Assembly: GCF_002575655.3 (NCBI RefSeq)
Contig: NC_053038.3
Location: forward strand, 145,406,885-145,470,884
Direction: 5' to 3'
DNA length: 64,000 bases
DNA from: Aegilops tauschii subsp. strangulata
Lineage: Eukaryota; Streptophyta; Magnoliopsida; Poales; Poaceae
Both the position numbers and the translations under genes were made by a program. Positions 1 through 10,205 of the stretch are shown here, one piece after another. The notes beneath the pieces are model-generated. The model was not told the origin of the DNA, did not search any database, and saw nothing but the letters and a program-made list of their open reading frames with translations. How positions within the stretch are numbered: position 1 is the stretch's first letter; each line of letters begins with the position of its first letter.

Positions 1-1378
1 CCCGACCGCCACTCACAAGGAAGACAATCAAAAAATAAATCATGCTCCGACTTCATCACATAACGGTGCACCATACGTGCATGCTACGGGAATCACAAAC
101 TTTAACACAAGTATTTATCAAATTCACAACTACTCCACTAGCATGACTCTAATACAACCATCTTCATATCTCAAAACAATCATAAAGAATCAAACTTCTC
201 ATAGTATTCAATGCACTTTATATGATAGTTTTTATTATATCCCTCTTGGATGCCCATCATATTCGGACTAAATTCATAACCAAAGAAAATTACCATGCTG
301 TTTAAGACTCTCAAAATAATATATGTGAAGCATGAGAGTTCATCCATTTCTTCAAAATAAAACAACCGCCGTGCTTTAAAAGATATAAGCGAAGCACTAG
401 AACAAACGGCAAACTACTCCAAAAGATATAAGTGAAGATCAATGAGTAGTTGAATAATTATGCAACTATGTGAAGACTCTCTCACATTTAAGAATTTCAG
501 ATCTTGGGATTTTATTCAAACAGCAAGCAAAGATAAATAAAATAAAATGACGCTCCAAGCAAAACACATATCATGTGGTGAATAAAAATATACCTCCAAG
601 TAAAGTTACCGATGAACGAAGAAGAAAGAGGGGATGCCATCCGGGGCATCCCCAAGCTTAGGCTCTTGGTTGTCCTTGAATATTAGCTTGGGGTGCCTTT
701 GGAATCCCCAAGCTTAGGATCTTGCCACTCCTTATTCCATAGTCCATCAAATCTTTACCCACAACTTGAAAACTTCACAACACAAAACTTAACAGAAGAT
801 CTCGTGAGCTCTGTTAGCGAAAGAAAACAAAACACCCCTTCAAGGTACTGTAATGAACTCATTATTTATTTGTATTGGTGTTAAATCTACTGTATTCCAA
901 CTTCTCTATGGTTTATAAACTATTTTACTAGCCAGAGATTCATCAGAATAAGCAAACAACACACGAAAAACAGAATCTGTCAAAAACAGAACAGTCTGTA
1001 GTAATCTGTAACTAACGCAAACTTCTGGAACTCAAAAAATTCTACCAAAATAGGACGACCTAGATAATTTGATTATTGATCTTCTGCAATTAGAATCAGT
1101 ATTTTATCTCGTTCTGGTGATTTTAAACAATTGTTTTTGTGAACAGAAAGTTTCTGGAATTTCCAGCAAGATCAAATAACTATCATCCAAAAAGATCCTA
1201 TAGGTCTTACTTGGCACAAACACTAATTAAAACATAAAACCACATCTAACCAGAGTCTAGATCAAATATTTATTACTAAACAGGAGCAAAAATCAATGAA
1301 CAAAAATAAAATTGGGTTGCCTCCCAACAAGCGCTAACGTTTAACGCCCCTAGCTAGGCATGATGATTTCAATGATGC
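1..1378 (-). other. Retrotransposon internal region, non-coding
   Basis: No ORF of substance is visible. The stretch is AT-rich and contains the motif pair around 640-720 in which GGCATCCCCAAGCTTAGG-like text recurs twice. I recognise this from the internal part of many Triticeae Gypsy-type elements. It is contiguous with the leader behind the primer site at 2253-2270. Confidence 0.6.
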
Positions 1379-2155
1379 TCACCTAAAAGATAAGAATTGA
1401 AATATAAAGAGAGTATCATGAAGAATATGACTAGCACATTTAATTCTAACCCACTTCCTATGCATAGGGATTTTGTGAGCAAACAACTTATGGGAACAAT
1501 AATCAACTAGCATAAGAAGGCAAAACAAGCATAACTTCAAAACTTTAAGCACATAGAGAGGAAACTTGATATTATTGCAACTCCTACAAGCATATATTCC
1601 TCCCTCATAATAATTTTCAGTAGCATCGTGAATGAATTCAACCATATAACCAGCACATAAAACATTCTTTTCATGATCTACATGCATAGAAATATTACTA
1701 CTCTCCACATAAGCAAATTTATTCTCATCAATAGTAGTGGGAGCAAACTCAACAAAATAACTACCATGTGAAGCATAATCCAATTGAATATTGAAATCAC
1801 GATGACAAGTTTCATGGTTATCTTTATTCTTTATAGCATACGTGTCATCACAATAATCATCATAAATAGGAGGCATGCTTTCATCATAATAAATTTTCTC
1901 ATCAAAACTTGGGGGACTAAACATATCATCTTCATCAAACATAGCATCCCCAAGCTTGTGGCTTTGCATATCATTAGCATCATGGGTATTCAAAGAATTC
2001 ATACTAACAACATTGCAATCATGCTCATCATTCAAATATTTAGTGCCAAACATTCTAATGCATTGTTCTTCTAACATTCTTGCACAATTATCGGAATCCT
2101 TATTTTCATGAAAGATATTAAAAAGATGAAGCATATGAGGTGCCCTCAATTCCAT
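1379..2155 (-). CDS. Conserved retrotransposon ORF of unknown function (258 aa)
   Basis: A single uninterrupted ORF of 258 codons starts about 100 nt downstream of the primer site, where gag would normally begin. No gag, protease or zinc-knuckle motif is visible. The middle is rich in Asp, Glu and Tyr (a run around residues 70-110 with SMPPIYDDYCDD). The C-terminal third is hydrophobic and basic, with a stretch near residues 195-215 (LYVLKVLKLCLFCLLMLV) that could be a membrane segment, followed by His- and Lys-rich sequence. I recall close relatives in many copies of this element group, but no function. The start is the first ATG of the frame. It could be an accessory protein or a relic under no constraint. 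Confidence 0.5.
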   Translation of the reverse strand: MELRAPHMLHLFNIFHENKDSDNCARMLEEQCIRMFGTKYLNDEHDCNVVSMNSLNTHDANDMQSHKLGDAMFDEDDMFSPPSFDEKIYYDESMPPIYDDYCDDTYAIKNKDNHETCHRDFNIQLDYASHGSYFVEFAPTTIDENKFAYVESSNISMHVDHEKNVLCAGYMVEFIHDATENYYEGGIYACRSCNNIKFPLYVLKVLKLCLFCLLMLVDYCSHKLFAHKIPMHRKWVRIKCASHILHDTLFIFQFLSFR

Positions 2156-2252
2156 TTTTTAGTAGTTTTCTTTTATAAAATAAACTAGTGATAAAACAAG
2201 AAACTAAAAGATTCGATTGCAAGATCTAAAGTTATACATTCAAGCACTCACC

Positions 2253-2270
2253 TCCCCGGCAACGGCGCCA
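2253..2270 (-). promoter_or_regulatory. Primer-binding site, tRNA-Asp type
   Basis: The plus strand reads TCCCCGGCAACGGCGCCA, which matches the last 18 nt of plant tRNA-Asp(GUC) including CCA. The minus strand is therefore complementary to that tRNA. It lies 10 nt inside the LTR boundary at 2281. This fixes the element orientation (minus) and identifies 2281-3962 as the 5' LTR. Confidence 0.85.
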
Positions 2271-2280
2271 GAAAAAAGCT

Positions 2281-3962
2281 TGATGTCTAGTACACAACCT
2301 TCTTCTTGTAGACGTTCTTGGGCCTCCAAGTGCAAAGGTTTGTAGGACAGTAGCAAATTTCCCTCAAGTGGATGACCTAAGGTTTATCAATCCGTGGGAG
2401 GCGTAGGTTGAAGATGGTCTCTCTCAAACAACCCTGCAACCAAATAACAAAGAGTCTCTTGTGTCCCCAACACACCCAATACAATGGTAAATTGTATAGG
2501 TGCACTAGTTCGGCGAAGAGATGGTGATACAAGTGCAATATGGATGGTAGATATGGTTATTTGTAATCTGAAAATATAAAAACAGCAAGGTAGCAAGCGA
2601 TAAAAGTGAGCTTAAACGGTATTGCAACGCTAGGAAACAAGGCCTAGGGTTCATACTTTCACTAGTGCAAGTTCTCTCAACAATAATAACATAACTGGAT
2701 CATATAACTATCCCTCAACATGCAACAAAGAGTCACTCCAAAGTCACTAATAGCGGAGAAGAAACGAAGAGATTATGGTAGGGTACGAAACCACCTCAAA
2801 GTTATCCTTTCTGATCAATCTATTCAAGAGTCCATAGTAAAATAACACGAAGCTATTCTTTCCATTTGAGCTATCATAGAGTTCGTACTAGAATAACACC
2901 TTAAGATACAAATCAACCAAAACCCTAATGTCACCTAGATACTCCAATGTCACCTCAAGTATCCGTGGGTATGATTATATGATATGCATCACACAATCTC
3001 AGATTCATCTATCCAACCAACACAAAGTACTTCAAAGAGTGCCCCGAAGTTTCTACCGGAGAGTCAAGACGAAAACGTGTGCCAACCCCTATGCATAGGT
3101 TCATGGGAGGAACCCGCAAGTTGATCACCAAAACATACATCAAGTGGATCACGTGATATCCCATTGTCACCACAGATAAGCACGGCAAGACATACATCAA
3201 GTGTTCTCAAATCCTTAAAGACTCAATCCGATAAGATAACTTCAAAGGGAAAACTCAAACCATTACAAGAGAGTAGAGGGGGAGAAACATCATAAGATCC
3301 AACTATAATAGCAAAGCTCGAGATACATCAAGATCGTACCACCACAAGAACACGAGAGAGAGACATCAAACACATAGCTACTGGTACATACCCTCAGCCT
3401 CGAGGGTGAACTACTCCCTCCTCGTCATGGAGAGCGCCGGGATGATGAAGATGGCCACCGGTGAGGGATCCCCCCTCCGGCAGGGTGCCGGAACAGGGTC
3501 CCGATTGGTTTTTGGTGGCTACAGAGGCTTGTGGCGGCGGAACTCCCGATCTATTCTGTTCCCCGATGTTTTTAGGGTATATGGATATATATAGGGGAAA
3601 GAAGTCGGTCAGGGGAGCCATGAGGGGCCCACGAGGGTGGGGGCGCGCCTAGGGGGGCAGGCGCGCCTTCCTTCCTCGTGGCCACCTCGTTGCTTCCCTG
3701 ACGTACAATCCAAGTCTCCTGGATTGCTTCCGTTCCAAAAATAACTCTCCCGAAGGTTTCATTCCATTTGGACTCCGTTTGATATTCGTTCTCTTCGAAA
3801 CACTGAAATAGGCAAGAAAACAACAATTTGGGCTGGGCCTCTGGTTAGTAGGTTAGTCCCAAAAATAATATAAAAGTGTATAATAAAGCCCATAAATATC
3901 CAAAACAGATAATATAATAGCATGGAACGATCAAAAATTATAGGTACATTGGAGACGTATCA
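2281..3962 (-). repeat. 5' LTR of the tRNA-Asp-primed Gypsy element
   Basis: This 1,682-bp LTR begins TGATGTCTAG and ends GAGACGTATCA on the plus strand, giving the canonical TG...CA ends. The left boundary is fixed by the primer site and the right by the switch into CACTA sequence at 3963. A GC-rich block near 3620-3670 contains GGCGCGCC motifs. ORFs of 60-90 codons in it are chance ORFs. Confidence 0.85.
3584..3597 (-). promoter_or_regulatory. LTR TATA box
   Basis: On the minus strand the sequence reads CCCCTATATATATCC, a strong TATA element about 370 nt into the LTR in element orientation. This is the position expected for the U3/R promoter. No transcription data are available; the call rests on motif and position. 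Confidence 0.5.
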
Positions 3963-3964
3963 AG

Positions 3965-5145
3965 ATGCACCCCAAGAAGTTAGAGCCAACGACGCCGGAG
4001 GATGCGCGCTCTTTCTTGGGCAATCAACTTGGATGCATCCTCCGGGAAACCGCCAACATCAACGAAGAGAGGTTCAGGCTGATACCACATATGGAGCACA
4101 TGCTCCTAAAGAAGTTGCACAATAGGTTCCTGTTCCGCGGCCGGAATGAAGGCAAATATAAAGATCCGTGGGACGATCCTGGCATGACAAAGATAAACGA
4201 CAAGGCGATGGTGACGATCACCAACGACTTGTCCTGCTGGAAAGTTCGGGTGAAAAAAGCGATTGCAAAGAATGAACCGTGGTCCAAGATTCATGTTGAT
4301 AATCCGGTAATAACGGAAGAGGACTTTGCAAAATTCAAGGAGAATTGTGGTAAAGAAGAAGTCAAGGCAAGCTCGGTGAAAATGAAGGCGCTCCAGGCCA
4401 GGAACATGCCTCCCCACCGCCTCGGAAGCTGTGGTTATGAGGGGAAGCGGCACGTATGGGCCAAGGAGGACGCCAAACGTGAAAGTCACGGAATCTCAGA
4501 CCCCTTGGCGGAGTTCACCGACCCGCTGGAGCATGACTGGATCAGGGCCCGGTACAAGTGGGACAAAGTCAAAAAGATCTTTTAGACGGACCTGAATAGG
4601 AGGGAGTTCATGAGACTTATGGTAATTGTTATATTACCGTATTATCATATTATAGCTTCCAATCAATTCGACTAATTTTTTTGTCACATTAGTAAACCAT
4701 CCATGTTCCTTTTGCAGAAAGAGCGGCACCAAAAGGCAGCCAAAAGCGACGAGTCGTCACAGTCGTCGGCGAGGCCCATGTGGGACACCCCATTCACCGG
4801 GCCCTGAACATACTGAAGAAGGTCCCGGTGGACAAGCCGCCGTCCTATGGACGTGTGCATGGTGTCGGAGATGGCGCCTCGTGGAAGACGTGCTACCATG
4901 AGGAGCCAGAGGAAAGAAAGAAGAGACGCTCGGTCGTCACTCAGCAGAGCATCGACGAGAAGGTCAAGATTGCGGTCGATAAGACCAAAGCTGAGACCAA
5001 AGAAGAGTTGCTCCGGGCCGTCAATGCTGCGGCCACTGACGCGGTGGTTAGCTTGCTTCCGGCACATTTCGATTTCACGAAGAACAACCAAATGCATGGC
5101 CGAAGGACTTTCCCCTTCCCAGCTTTGTCGGGAGAAATTAAGTGA
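3965..5145 (+). pseudogene. CACTA transposase-associated ORF (Ptta/En/Spm-type region), broken
   Basis: Translation from 3965 gives about 206 residues resembling the C-terminal region of plant Ptta/En/Spm transposase proteins, including a KALQARNMPPHRLGSCGY-like stretch and a DPLEHDWIRARYKWD-like stretch. A TAG at 4583-4585 interrupts a frame that would continue about 30 nt to a splice-donor-like site near 4620. An acceptor-like TTTTGCAG lies near 4717. The next exon changes frame near 4790 and continues to the TGA before 5146 with a Lys- and Glu-rich segment (EKVKIAVDKTKAETKEELL) that looks helical. The stop and frameshift make this copy non-functional. Assignment is from remembered relatives; the catalytic DDE part is not in the window. 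Confidence 0.6.
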
Positions 5146-5367
5146 AAATCAGAGCACGAGCACCTGCTCAAGCAACCGCAAAAGGTCCCGCTCCTGTTCA
5201 TAGCAGCCCAACCTCCATATCTTGCAAGGTTGGTGGGCCTTCACCGCTGGCTGAGCTCGACGCCCTCACTGTAATTACGCGTCATACCCTTTTCACCAGC
5301 ATGTCTATAGTCTTCCGTTTCAGTTGGCTTTCGCATGTTTGACGTCGCAGACATGTCTCCTTCATAG

Positions 5368-6012
5368 GCCGACGACACCCCGTGCACCCTACTCTACGAC
5401 ATCAAGGGCCAGAAGGTGGCCGTGGGAAAGGCAACGATCGTGGAGCCGAAGGACCGCATGTTCCACAACCAAGAGATGCCCGATGGCGTCTTCAAGGTTA
5501 ACGTGGCCAGTGTCTTAGCAGGCTTTGAGGATTTGCCTCCTCCGGTACCAGTCGATGACGACGAGACCCCTAAGATGATTGGCGCATGCAAGAGCTGGTT
5601 CTTGCCTTGGCCGAAGTCTCTTCTTCATCTCGAGGCTCCCAGTATCACGCCAACGCCACCTTCTCAAGAAGGTATGAACACCACCCCACCTACCACATTA
5701 CCTGCACCTGTCGTGGCGAGTGATAGCGGACGACGCGAGGGAGAGCCTCCATTAGTGCTAGATGATGTAGCCCCCGCTGTTAAAGAAGCAAATGTTGATG
5801 ATGACATGGAGGGCGATGATGACATGCAGGATGATGATGATGACCCAGACAAGTATTTCAATACCGCCTACGATGATAGAGGATTGATGGCTCAGGACGG
5901 CGAAGACTCAGGCTATGCACGTGGAGATGATGACTTGATGCTGCCTGATTTGCCGGAGCCAGAATGTCCTAAGGCGGAATGCATAAAGTCTCTCTTCAAG
6001 CGATCCTCGTAG
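5368..6012 (+). pseudogene. CACTA-encoded acidic ORF, exon fragment
   Basis: An exon appears to start at 5368 after an acceptor-like CTTCATAG and stays open to the TAG at 6010-6012. The first 75 residues contain CTLLYDIKGQKVAVGKA and MPDGVFKVNV, a pattern I associate with a conserved module beside transposase in grass CACTA elements. The C-terminal half is Pro-rich, then strongly acidic, with a run of Asp around 5800-5845. The product was probably a nuclear accessory protein of the transposon, which is inference only. There is no clean start codon; the ORF is probably one exon of a larger gene with the segments before and after it. Confidence 0.5.
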
Positions 6013-6284
6013 GAGACGCCTCCAGATGCCACCTGTACCCAGCAACCCCCCGAGGCCTGTCCACTGAGTAGCCCGACGACACTCGGGGTGGTGGTTAGGG
6101 ATCGTATGGTGGGCTCACTACCGCCACCCACCAATAAGCGAAGGAGGATACCGGAGAGGAAAGGCCCTAAAGGCACCAGAGCTGCTTCAAGCAGCCAACC
6201 GCCTCTGAAGCCCTGGGTGGTAGACAGAATACGATCCCTCCGCAGCGCTTCCATGTCGCCGGCGAGCCGATCCTACCTGCCAAA

Positions 6285-7362
6285 GTGCTAGAGCACCTAG
6301 TGAACAATGATCTAAGGAGACTGCATGAAGATGTGCTGGCCAGAGAGAAAAGCTCTCTGATTGCGGAAAAACCAGGATACCCGCTATACGTGGCTCAGGT
6401 GCCGGGTGGGAAGTTGTACATCGAGAGATGGCCCGCGAATAAATTCATCCTGCGATTTGACTACATGTACGACACATTCCACATGACCAAGATGGATTTC
6501 TAGTTCATCAGCATGTATGCGCTATATCTGAACTACTTCATTAGGGTCGAGAACATCAAATATATCTCCGTCGCAGACCCGTTCTATATGCACGAGAGCT
6601 TCTTGGCAGTTCGCAAAGAGCACCGGGACTATGCGAACAAGTACCTCGGCGAATTCATGATCGCTAATAAGAACAAGGAAGTGATTCTCTTTTCTTATCA
6701 TCCCACGTAAGTCATCCGCACATATCCTTTCGTAAGTGTTAATCATTCCTTTGTAAGCATGGAGGCTAAATTGTGGTGCACTTTATTTGCGCAGCAGGGG
6801 GCGTCCTCATCGTTCTGTCCCCGGAATACTCCTATGCGATGTACTTGGAGTCATCGAAGAACCTTAGGAAAAAGGATTACAAGCACATAAAGAGTGTTCT
6901 CGATAGTGCCCTGTTAACCTTCAGCCTGTCTGGTGGATATATCAAGGTGAAAAAGTACAAGAATCGCGGGCTAGCTTTCGTTCATAAGACCGACTTCTGC
7001 TGCATCCAGCAACCGCACACCAGTATGGCTGATGGATTCTACCTCATGCATCACTTGCTCGAGTACAGAAGGGATAATCAACGCCTTCGCATGTCACCTA
7101 CTACCAACGATGCCGAGATTATCAGCTGGGCCACAAGCATAGGAAGGACACCGGATCATCGAATCAGAGCTGAGTTTTATCACGTATAGTGTGAACTTGC
7201 CCAAGTGATCATGAAACGACAGGGATGTTCTACCATGTGCCAATCACGCGGGAAGATGTCCGAGCACTACTACTCGCTCAGTGTCTGGACCTGAAGCCTT
7301 TCAAGAGGCTCTGGTGCTTCCTCCCTGACTATGAAGATTGGACCGCCGACATGGAGGACTGA
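6285..7362 (+). pseudogene. CACTA C48 (Ulp1-like) peptidase-domain ORF, degraded
   Basis: Two exons can be read. The first (6285-6706) is in one frame with a TAG at about 6501-6503 and ends at a GTAAGT donor. The second begins after GCGCAG at 6794 and can be followed, with a stop at 7187-7189 and a frame change, to a TGA at 7360-7362. Exon 2 has the layout of the C48 peptidase-like module found in plant CACTA elements: a VLIVLSPEYSYAMYLES strand region, a helical segment, then a CIQQPHTSMADGFYLMHHL segment. In active Ulp1 peptidases a Cys stands where this copy has Asp before GFY, so peptidase activity is unlikely. The fold assignment is by pattern only. Confidence 0.55.
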
Positions 7363-7627
7363 TTGTTGATGACAATGTGTCACTACAGTCTTTCTATGGC
7401 AAAACTTTGAATTTATGCACGGCGAAACTATGTGATGTAACTAAACGTAGTCCTGAACTAGCGTAGATTCCTCTAGTTAATTAGTTTGGGTATGAGGAAG
7501 GTCGTCATTTATGTTTACTATTGTTTGCTTGTATTTTGCTAATTATGCCTCCTTGTTTTCTTAAGTACATTATGTTGCATATTATCGTTCAGCTCATCAA
7601 CTCACGATGCAGGTACATAGATCAGAG

Positions 7628-7873
7628 ATGGCGAAGGGCTACAATGCCGTGTACGTTGGGAGGGTTCCAGGAGTCTACGACCACTGGCCAGCCGCTCAGG
7701 CCCAGGTGCACAGGTACCCAGGTGCTAGCCACATAGGGTTCGACAGCAGAGCCGAAGCGGAAAGTAGTTAGCTGAGGTGGACACTCCAGCATGAGCAGGG
7801 GCGGGACCGCCAGTAATACATAGTCGTGCTCTTGCTCATGCTGATCGCTCTTCTCTTCTACATCATGGTTTAG
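7628..7873 (+). pseudogene. Viroplasmin/RNase H-N-like small protein with C-terminal membrane anchor, two nonsense stops
   Basis: From the ATG at 7628 the frame encodes a module with the hallmarks of the caulimovirus-viroplasmin/RNase H1 N-terminal fold: an aromatic YAVYVGR-type strand, GVY, a Trp six residues later, and an FPGA-like turn (here YPGA). The same frame continues past a TAG (7769-7771) and a TAA (7814-7816) to end at the TAG of 7871-7873. Its last 18 codons form a hydrophobic stretch (LLLMLIALLFYIM) fit to span a membrane. In cellular RNase H1 this module binds RNA-DNA hybrids; what it does in a transposon is unknown. The module is found near the 3' end of several grass CACTA elements, so cargo or capture is likely. 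This copy is broken. Confidence 0.6.
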
Positions 7874-8149
7874 ATAGAGATGATGAAACTTGTGTGTGTT
7901 CCATGACCATGCAGTTGCACTTATTCGACACATGACATGATTGCACTTGTGTATCGCTATTTTCGAGATTTGATGATATTTGTGATGAATGATGATGATG
8001 ATGATGGTATGACGAGACTACTGTATGTCTATGATATGATGAGAATAGTGTATGTTTAGTATGATCTGATGCAACTATTGTATAGAGCCTGTATAAATAC
8101 AACACAAATACGTAGAGGGGTGCGAATTGGTGAAAGCAGGAACATTAGT

Positions 8150-8395
8150 AGTAGCGCTGGAAAGAACCTAGCAGTAGCGCTGGATTAGTAGCAGCGCTTC
8201 CGGTGAACAAGTGCTACAGATAGCTATCACTAGCACTGCTCCAGGAAGCGCTACAGCTAACAATACTTACCGGTAGCGCTGCCCATACCAGCGCTACTGC
8301 TACAACTTAGTTGTAGCGCGCTAGCAATAGCGCTGGACCCAGCGCTACTGCTATGCATATTTCAAGCGCTGCTACTAGGGTATTCCCTAGTAGTG
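8150..8395 (+). repeat. CACTA right subterminal repeats and terminal inverted repeat
   Basis: The palindrome AGCGCT occurs about nine times in the last 240 bp, mostly within GTAGCGCTGG or CAGCGCTACTG in both orientations. The block ends in CCCTAGTAGTG at 8395. CACTA transposases bind short subterminal repeats of this kind, so the array is probably the recognition zone. The left copy of the terminal repeat is outside the window. Confidence 0.75.
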
Positions 8396-8398
8396 CCT

Positions 8399-8841
8399 AG
8401 CTTCCTAAGCCGATAGGACACTTCGCAGGTAGTGCTGGAAGGCGGCCGCCACGTTCGGCAAGCCAAATGGCATGCGGACGTAGCTGTGAGGTGGACCCTC
8501 GCACCGCCCAACGCGCGAAGGCCTGAAGCGCTCCTGAGATGCGGCCCTGTTGAGCCCTGGAATGTCGATGCAGACGCGCAACCCGCCGTCCTCGCAAGGA
8601 TGGGGAGGTGCACCAGGTGGTGGGCGGCAGTCACTGCGCATGGTCCTTGCTTCTTGAAGCTCCTGGGTGGCCTTGATGATGAACTCCTGAGCACCGGGCC
8701 TCGCCAAGTGCCTTCTTGACGGAAACGTGCAGCAAAGCACGCCTCCACGTGGTGCCCGAGCGCCTCCCTCGTGATGTTGGCTAGGTTCGAGGCCCTCGAG
8801 AAGAGAGCCCCCGAGCCTCGCCCGAGGAGGGCGCTGGGCAC
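8399..8841 (-). pseudogene. Reverse transcriptase N-terminal fragment (G1)
   Basis: Several overlapping frames keep pieces of Gypsy reverse transcriptase. One frame has LRVCIDIPGLNRA, equivalent to the RMCVDYTDLNKA motif. It then jumps to YVRMPFGLPNVAAAFQHYL, equivalent to the YxxMPFGLxNAxATFQ motif. The stretch that should lie between them is shortened, and the YxDD motif is absent because the element is cut at 8396. The fragment cannot be functional. Confidence 0.65.
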
Positions 8842-8847
8842 GCCTTC

Positions 8848-9606
8848 CTATGCGAGGGAGGGAGGCGCCCCAGGTGCGGGCGCTGATCCTGAGGCGGCGC
8901 TGCTGGAGACGCCGCTCTCCTGAGGCCCTGTGCGGAGTAGTTGCTTCTTCTTCTTGGGGATGGCCTCAGGAGGGTACAGGGTTCCCTCGCTGTCGGGTTC
9001 TTCGATTGCTGCGGCTTGGAAGGCGCACTTCAGGGTGCACACCGTATCTCTTTCTTCACAGGGGACCGCGATGATTCCGCCGCTTCCTGGCATTTTGAGG
9101 ACGTTGTAGCCATGGTGGGTCACTGCCGTGAACTTGGCCAATCCTGGATACCCAAGGATGGCGTTGTACGGCAGACAGATGTGGGCGACGTCGAAGTCGA
9201 TGAGCTCAGTGCGGTAGTTGTTGTGCTGGCCGAAGGTGAAAGGGAGACGGACCATCCCTATCGGGGTGGTAGAGCCGTCGGTCACTCCTGAGAAGGGTTT
9301 GGTAGGCTGCAGTTGATCGTATGGCACTTGGAGGCTATCGAATGTCTCGACGGACAGAACATTGAGCCCTACGCCACCGTCAATGAGGGTCTTGGTGACT
9401 TGGACATTGCTGATGATGGGCGAGCAAAGCAGCGGGAGGGCGCCGGCAGTCGCCGCGCACTTGAGCTGGTCCGACGAGCTGAAGGTGATGGTGCATTTGG
9501 ACCACCTGCGCGGGCGCGTGGTCTCGAGCCTGAGAAGGGCCGCATTCACCTCGCAAGCAAACTGCTTGAAGATGCGCTGGGATGCTGGGGCCTGAGCTCC
9601 GCCCAA
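8848..9606 (-). pseudogene. Gypsy aspartic protease region (G1)
   Basis: This 252-codon ORF covers a retropepsin-like domain. The active-site segment reads TLIDGGVGLNVLS (around residue 80), followed by the partner segment AHICLPYNAILGYPGLAKF (around residue 145), as in plant Gypsy elements of the Tat/RIRE2-like group. The usual Asp-Ser/Thr-Gly is DGG here and in G2, so it looks like a family feature. The tail is Lys-rich and Ala/Pro-rich and would lead into reverse transcriptase. The ORF overlaps the gag frame by about 60 nt. Confidence 0.65.
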
Positions 9607-10205
9607 GATGCAGGCGATAGCGTGCGGTTCCTGGAAGCCCCCAGCCCCCTCGTCGTGATGGTGGTCGTCGTTCCTTCTTGGTGGTGGCGATAGTGGAGGG
9701 AGACAAGCATTGCCCTGAGGGCGGTCCTCGCGCGGCTGGTCCCTCTAGGCGTCCTCACGAGGCTGGTCCTGCCAGCGGTCCTCACGAGGCTGGTCGCGCC
9801 ACTCCTGGCAGGGCCGCGGTCGTCCCAGCGTCCCCCACCTCGTCCTCCTCCTCGGCCGTAGCCCAGGTCGTTGCGCTTGGGGCATCGACCGAAGCCTCCA
9901 TCTCGGATGGCCATGAGCTCTTGACAATCGTTGGTGTTGTGGATGTGTACGTTGTGGAAGGCGCAGAATGGACGGCTGCTCTTGGACGACTCGGGGTGGT
10001 CCCGGCCGTGCTTCTTATCCGGCTCCTCCGCGAGCACGGCTACCCCCTTGCGCTTCACGTCCTTGGCCTTGGCTTTTTTCTCCTCTGGGTTGGCAGCAGG
10101 GAGCTCGAGGAGGGAAAGGCGCCCTTCCTTAGCTCTTGCGCACTTGGTCGCCATGTTGAACTCTGGGTGCGCATGAAGATCTCTCCCTCCCCATAGCTCA
10201 CTCAC
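9546..10205 (-). pseudogene. Gypsy gag C-terminal fragment (G1)
   Basis: The ORF has the end of gag: HPEFNMATKCARAKEGR near its start, a Lys- and Glu-rich linker, and a zinc-knuckle-like FCAFHNVHIHNTNDC around residue 80-95, matching the YCEFHxxxGHxTxDC pattern of plant Gypsy gag. Basic Arg/Gly-rich sequence follows. The gag N-terminal part is missing because LTR-like sequence begins directly upstream. Confidence 0.6.

Larger units (their letters stand above)
1..3962 (-). mobile_element. Gypsy-type LTR retrotransposon, 5' end (partial)
   Basis: This is the 5' part of a minus-strand LTR retrotransposon. It has one LTR (2281-3962), a primer-binding site directly inside it, and 2.25 kb of leader and internal DNA running off the left edge. 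The other LTR, gag and pol lie outside the window. The sequence resembles a very common Triticeae Gypsy group whose LTRs end in GGAGACGTATCA; I do not name the family. It lies inside a CACTA element, with AGATG (3963-3967) as the expected target-site duplication. The far copy of that duplication cannot be seen here. Confidence 0.85.
3963..8395 (+). mobile_element. CACTA (En/Spm-type) DNA transposon, right part
   Basis: The right end at 8395 reads ...CCCTAGTAGTG, the reverse complement of a CACTACTAGGG terminal inverted repeat. It is preceded by about 240 bp of subterminal repeats. Inside are plus-strand remnants of CACTA genes: a transposase-associated region (3965-5145), an acidic ORF (5368-6012), a C48-peptidase-like region (6285-7362) and a viroplasmin-like small gene (7628-7873). 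The left part is displaced by the Gypsy insertion ending at 3962 and lies outside the window. The element sits in the reverse transcriptase region of G1; CCT at 8396-8398 is the expected 3-bp target duplication. Stretches 7363-7627 and 7874-8149 are AT-rich and hold no gene. Confidence 0.85.

Noticed and set aside
3394..3826. Short ORFs on both strands near the GC-rich LTR block
   Set aside because: They lie wholly within the LTR, overlap each other on both strands and show no motifs.
8101..8395. Short regularly repeated motif considered as a CRISPR-like array
   Set aside because: Spacing is irregular, units occur in both orientations, and the block ends in a CACTA terminal repeat in plant DNA.
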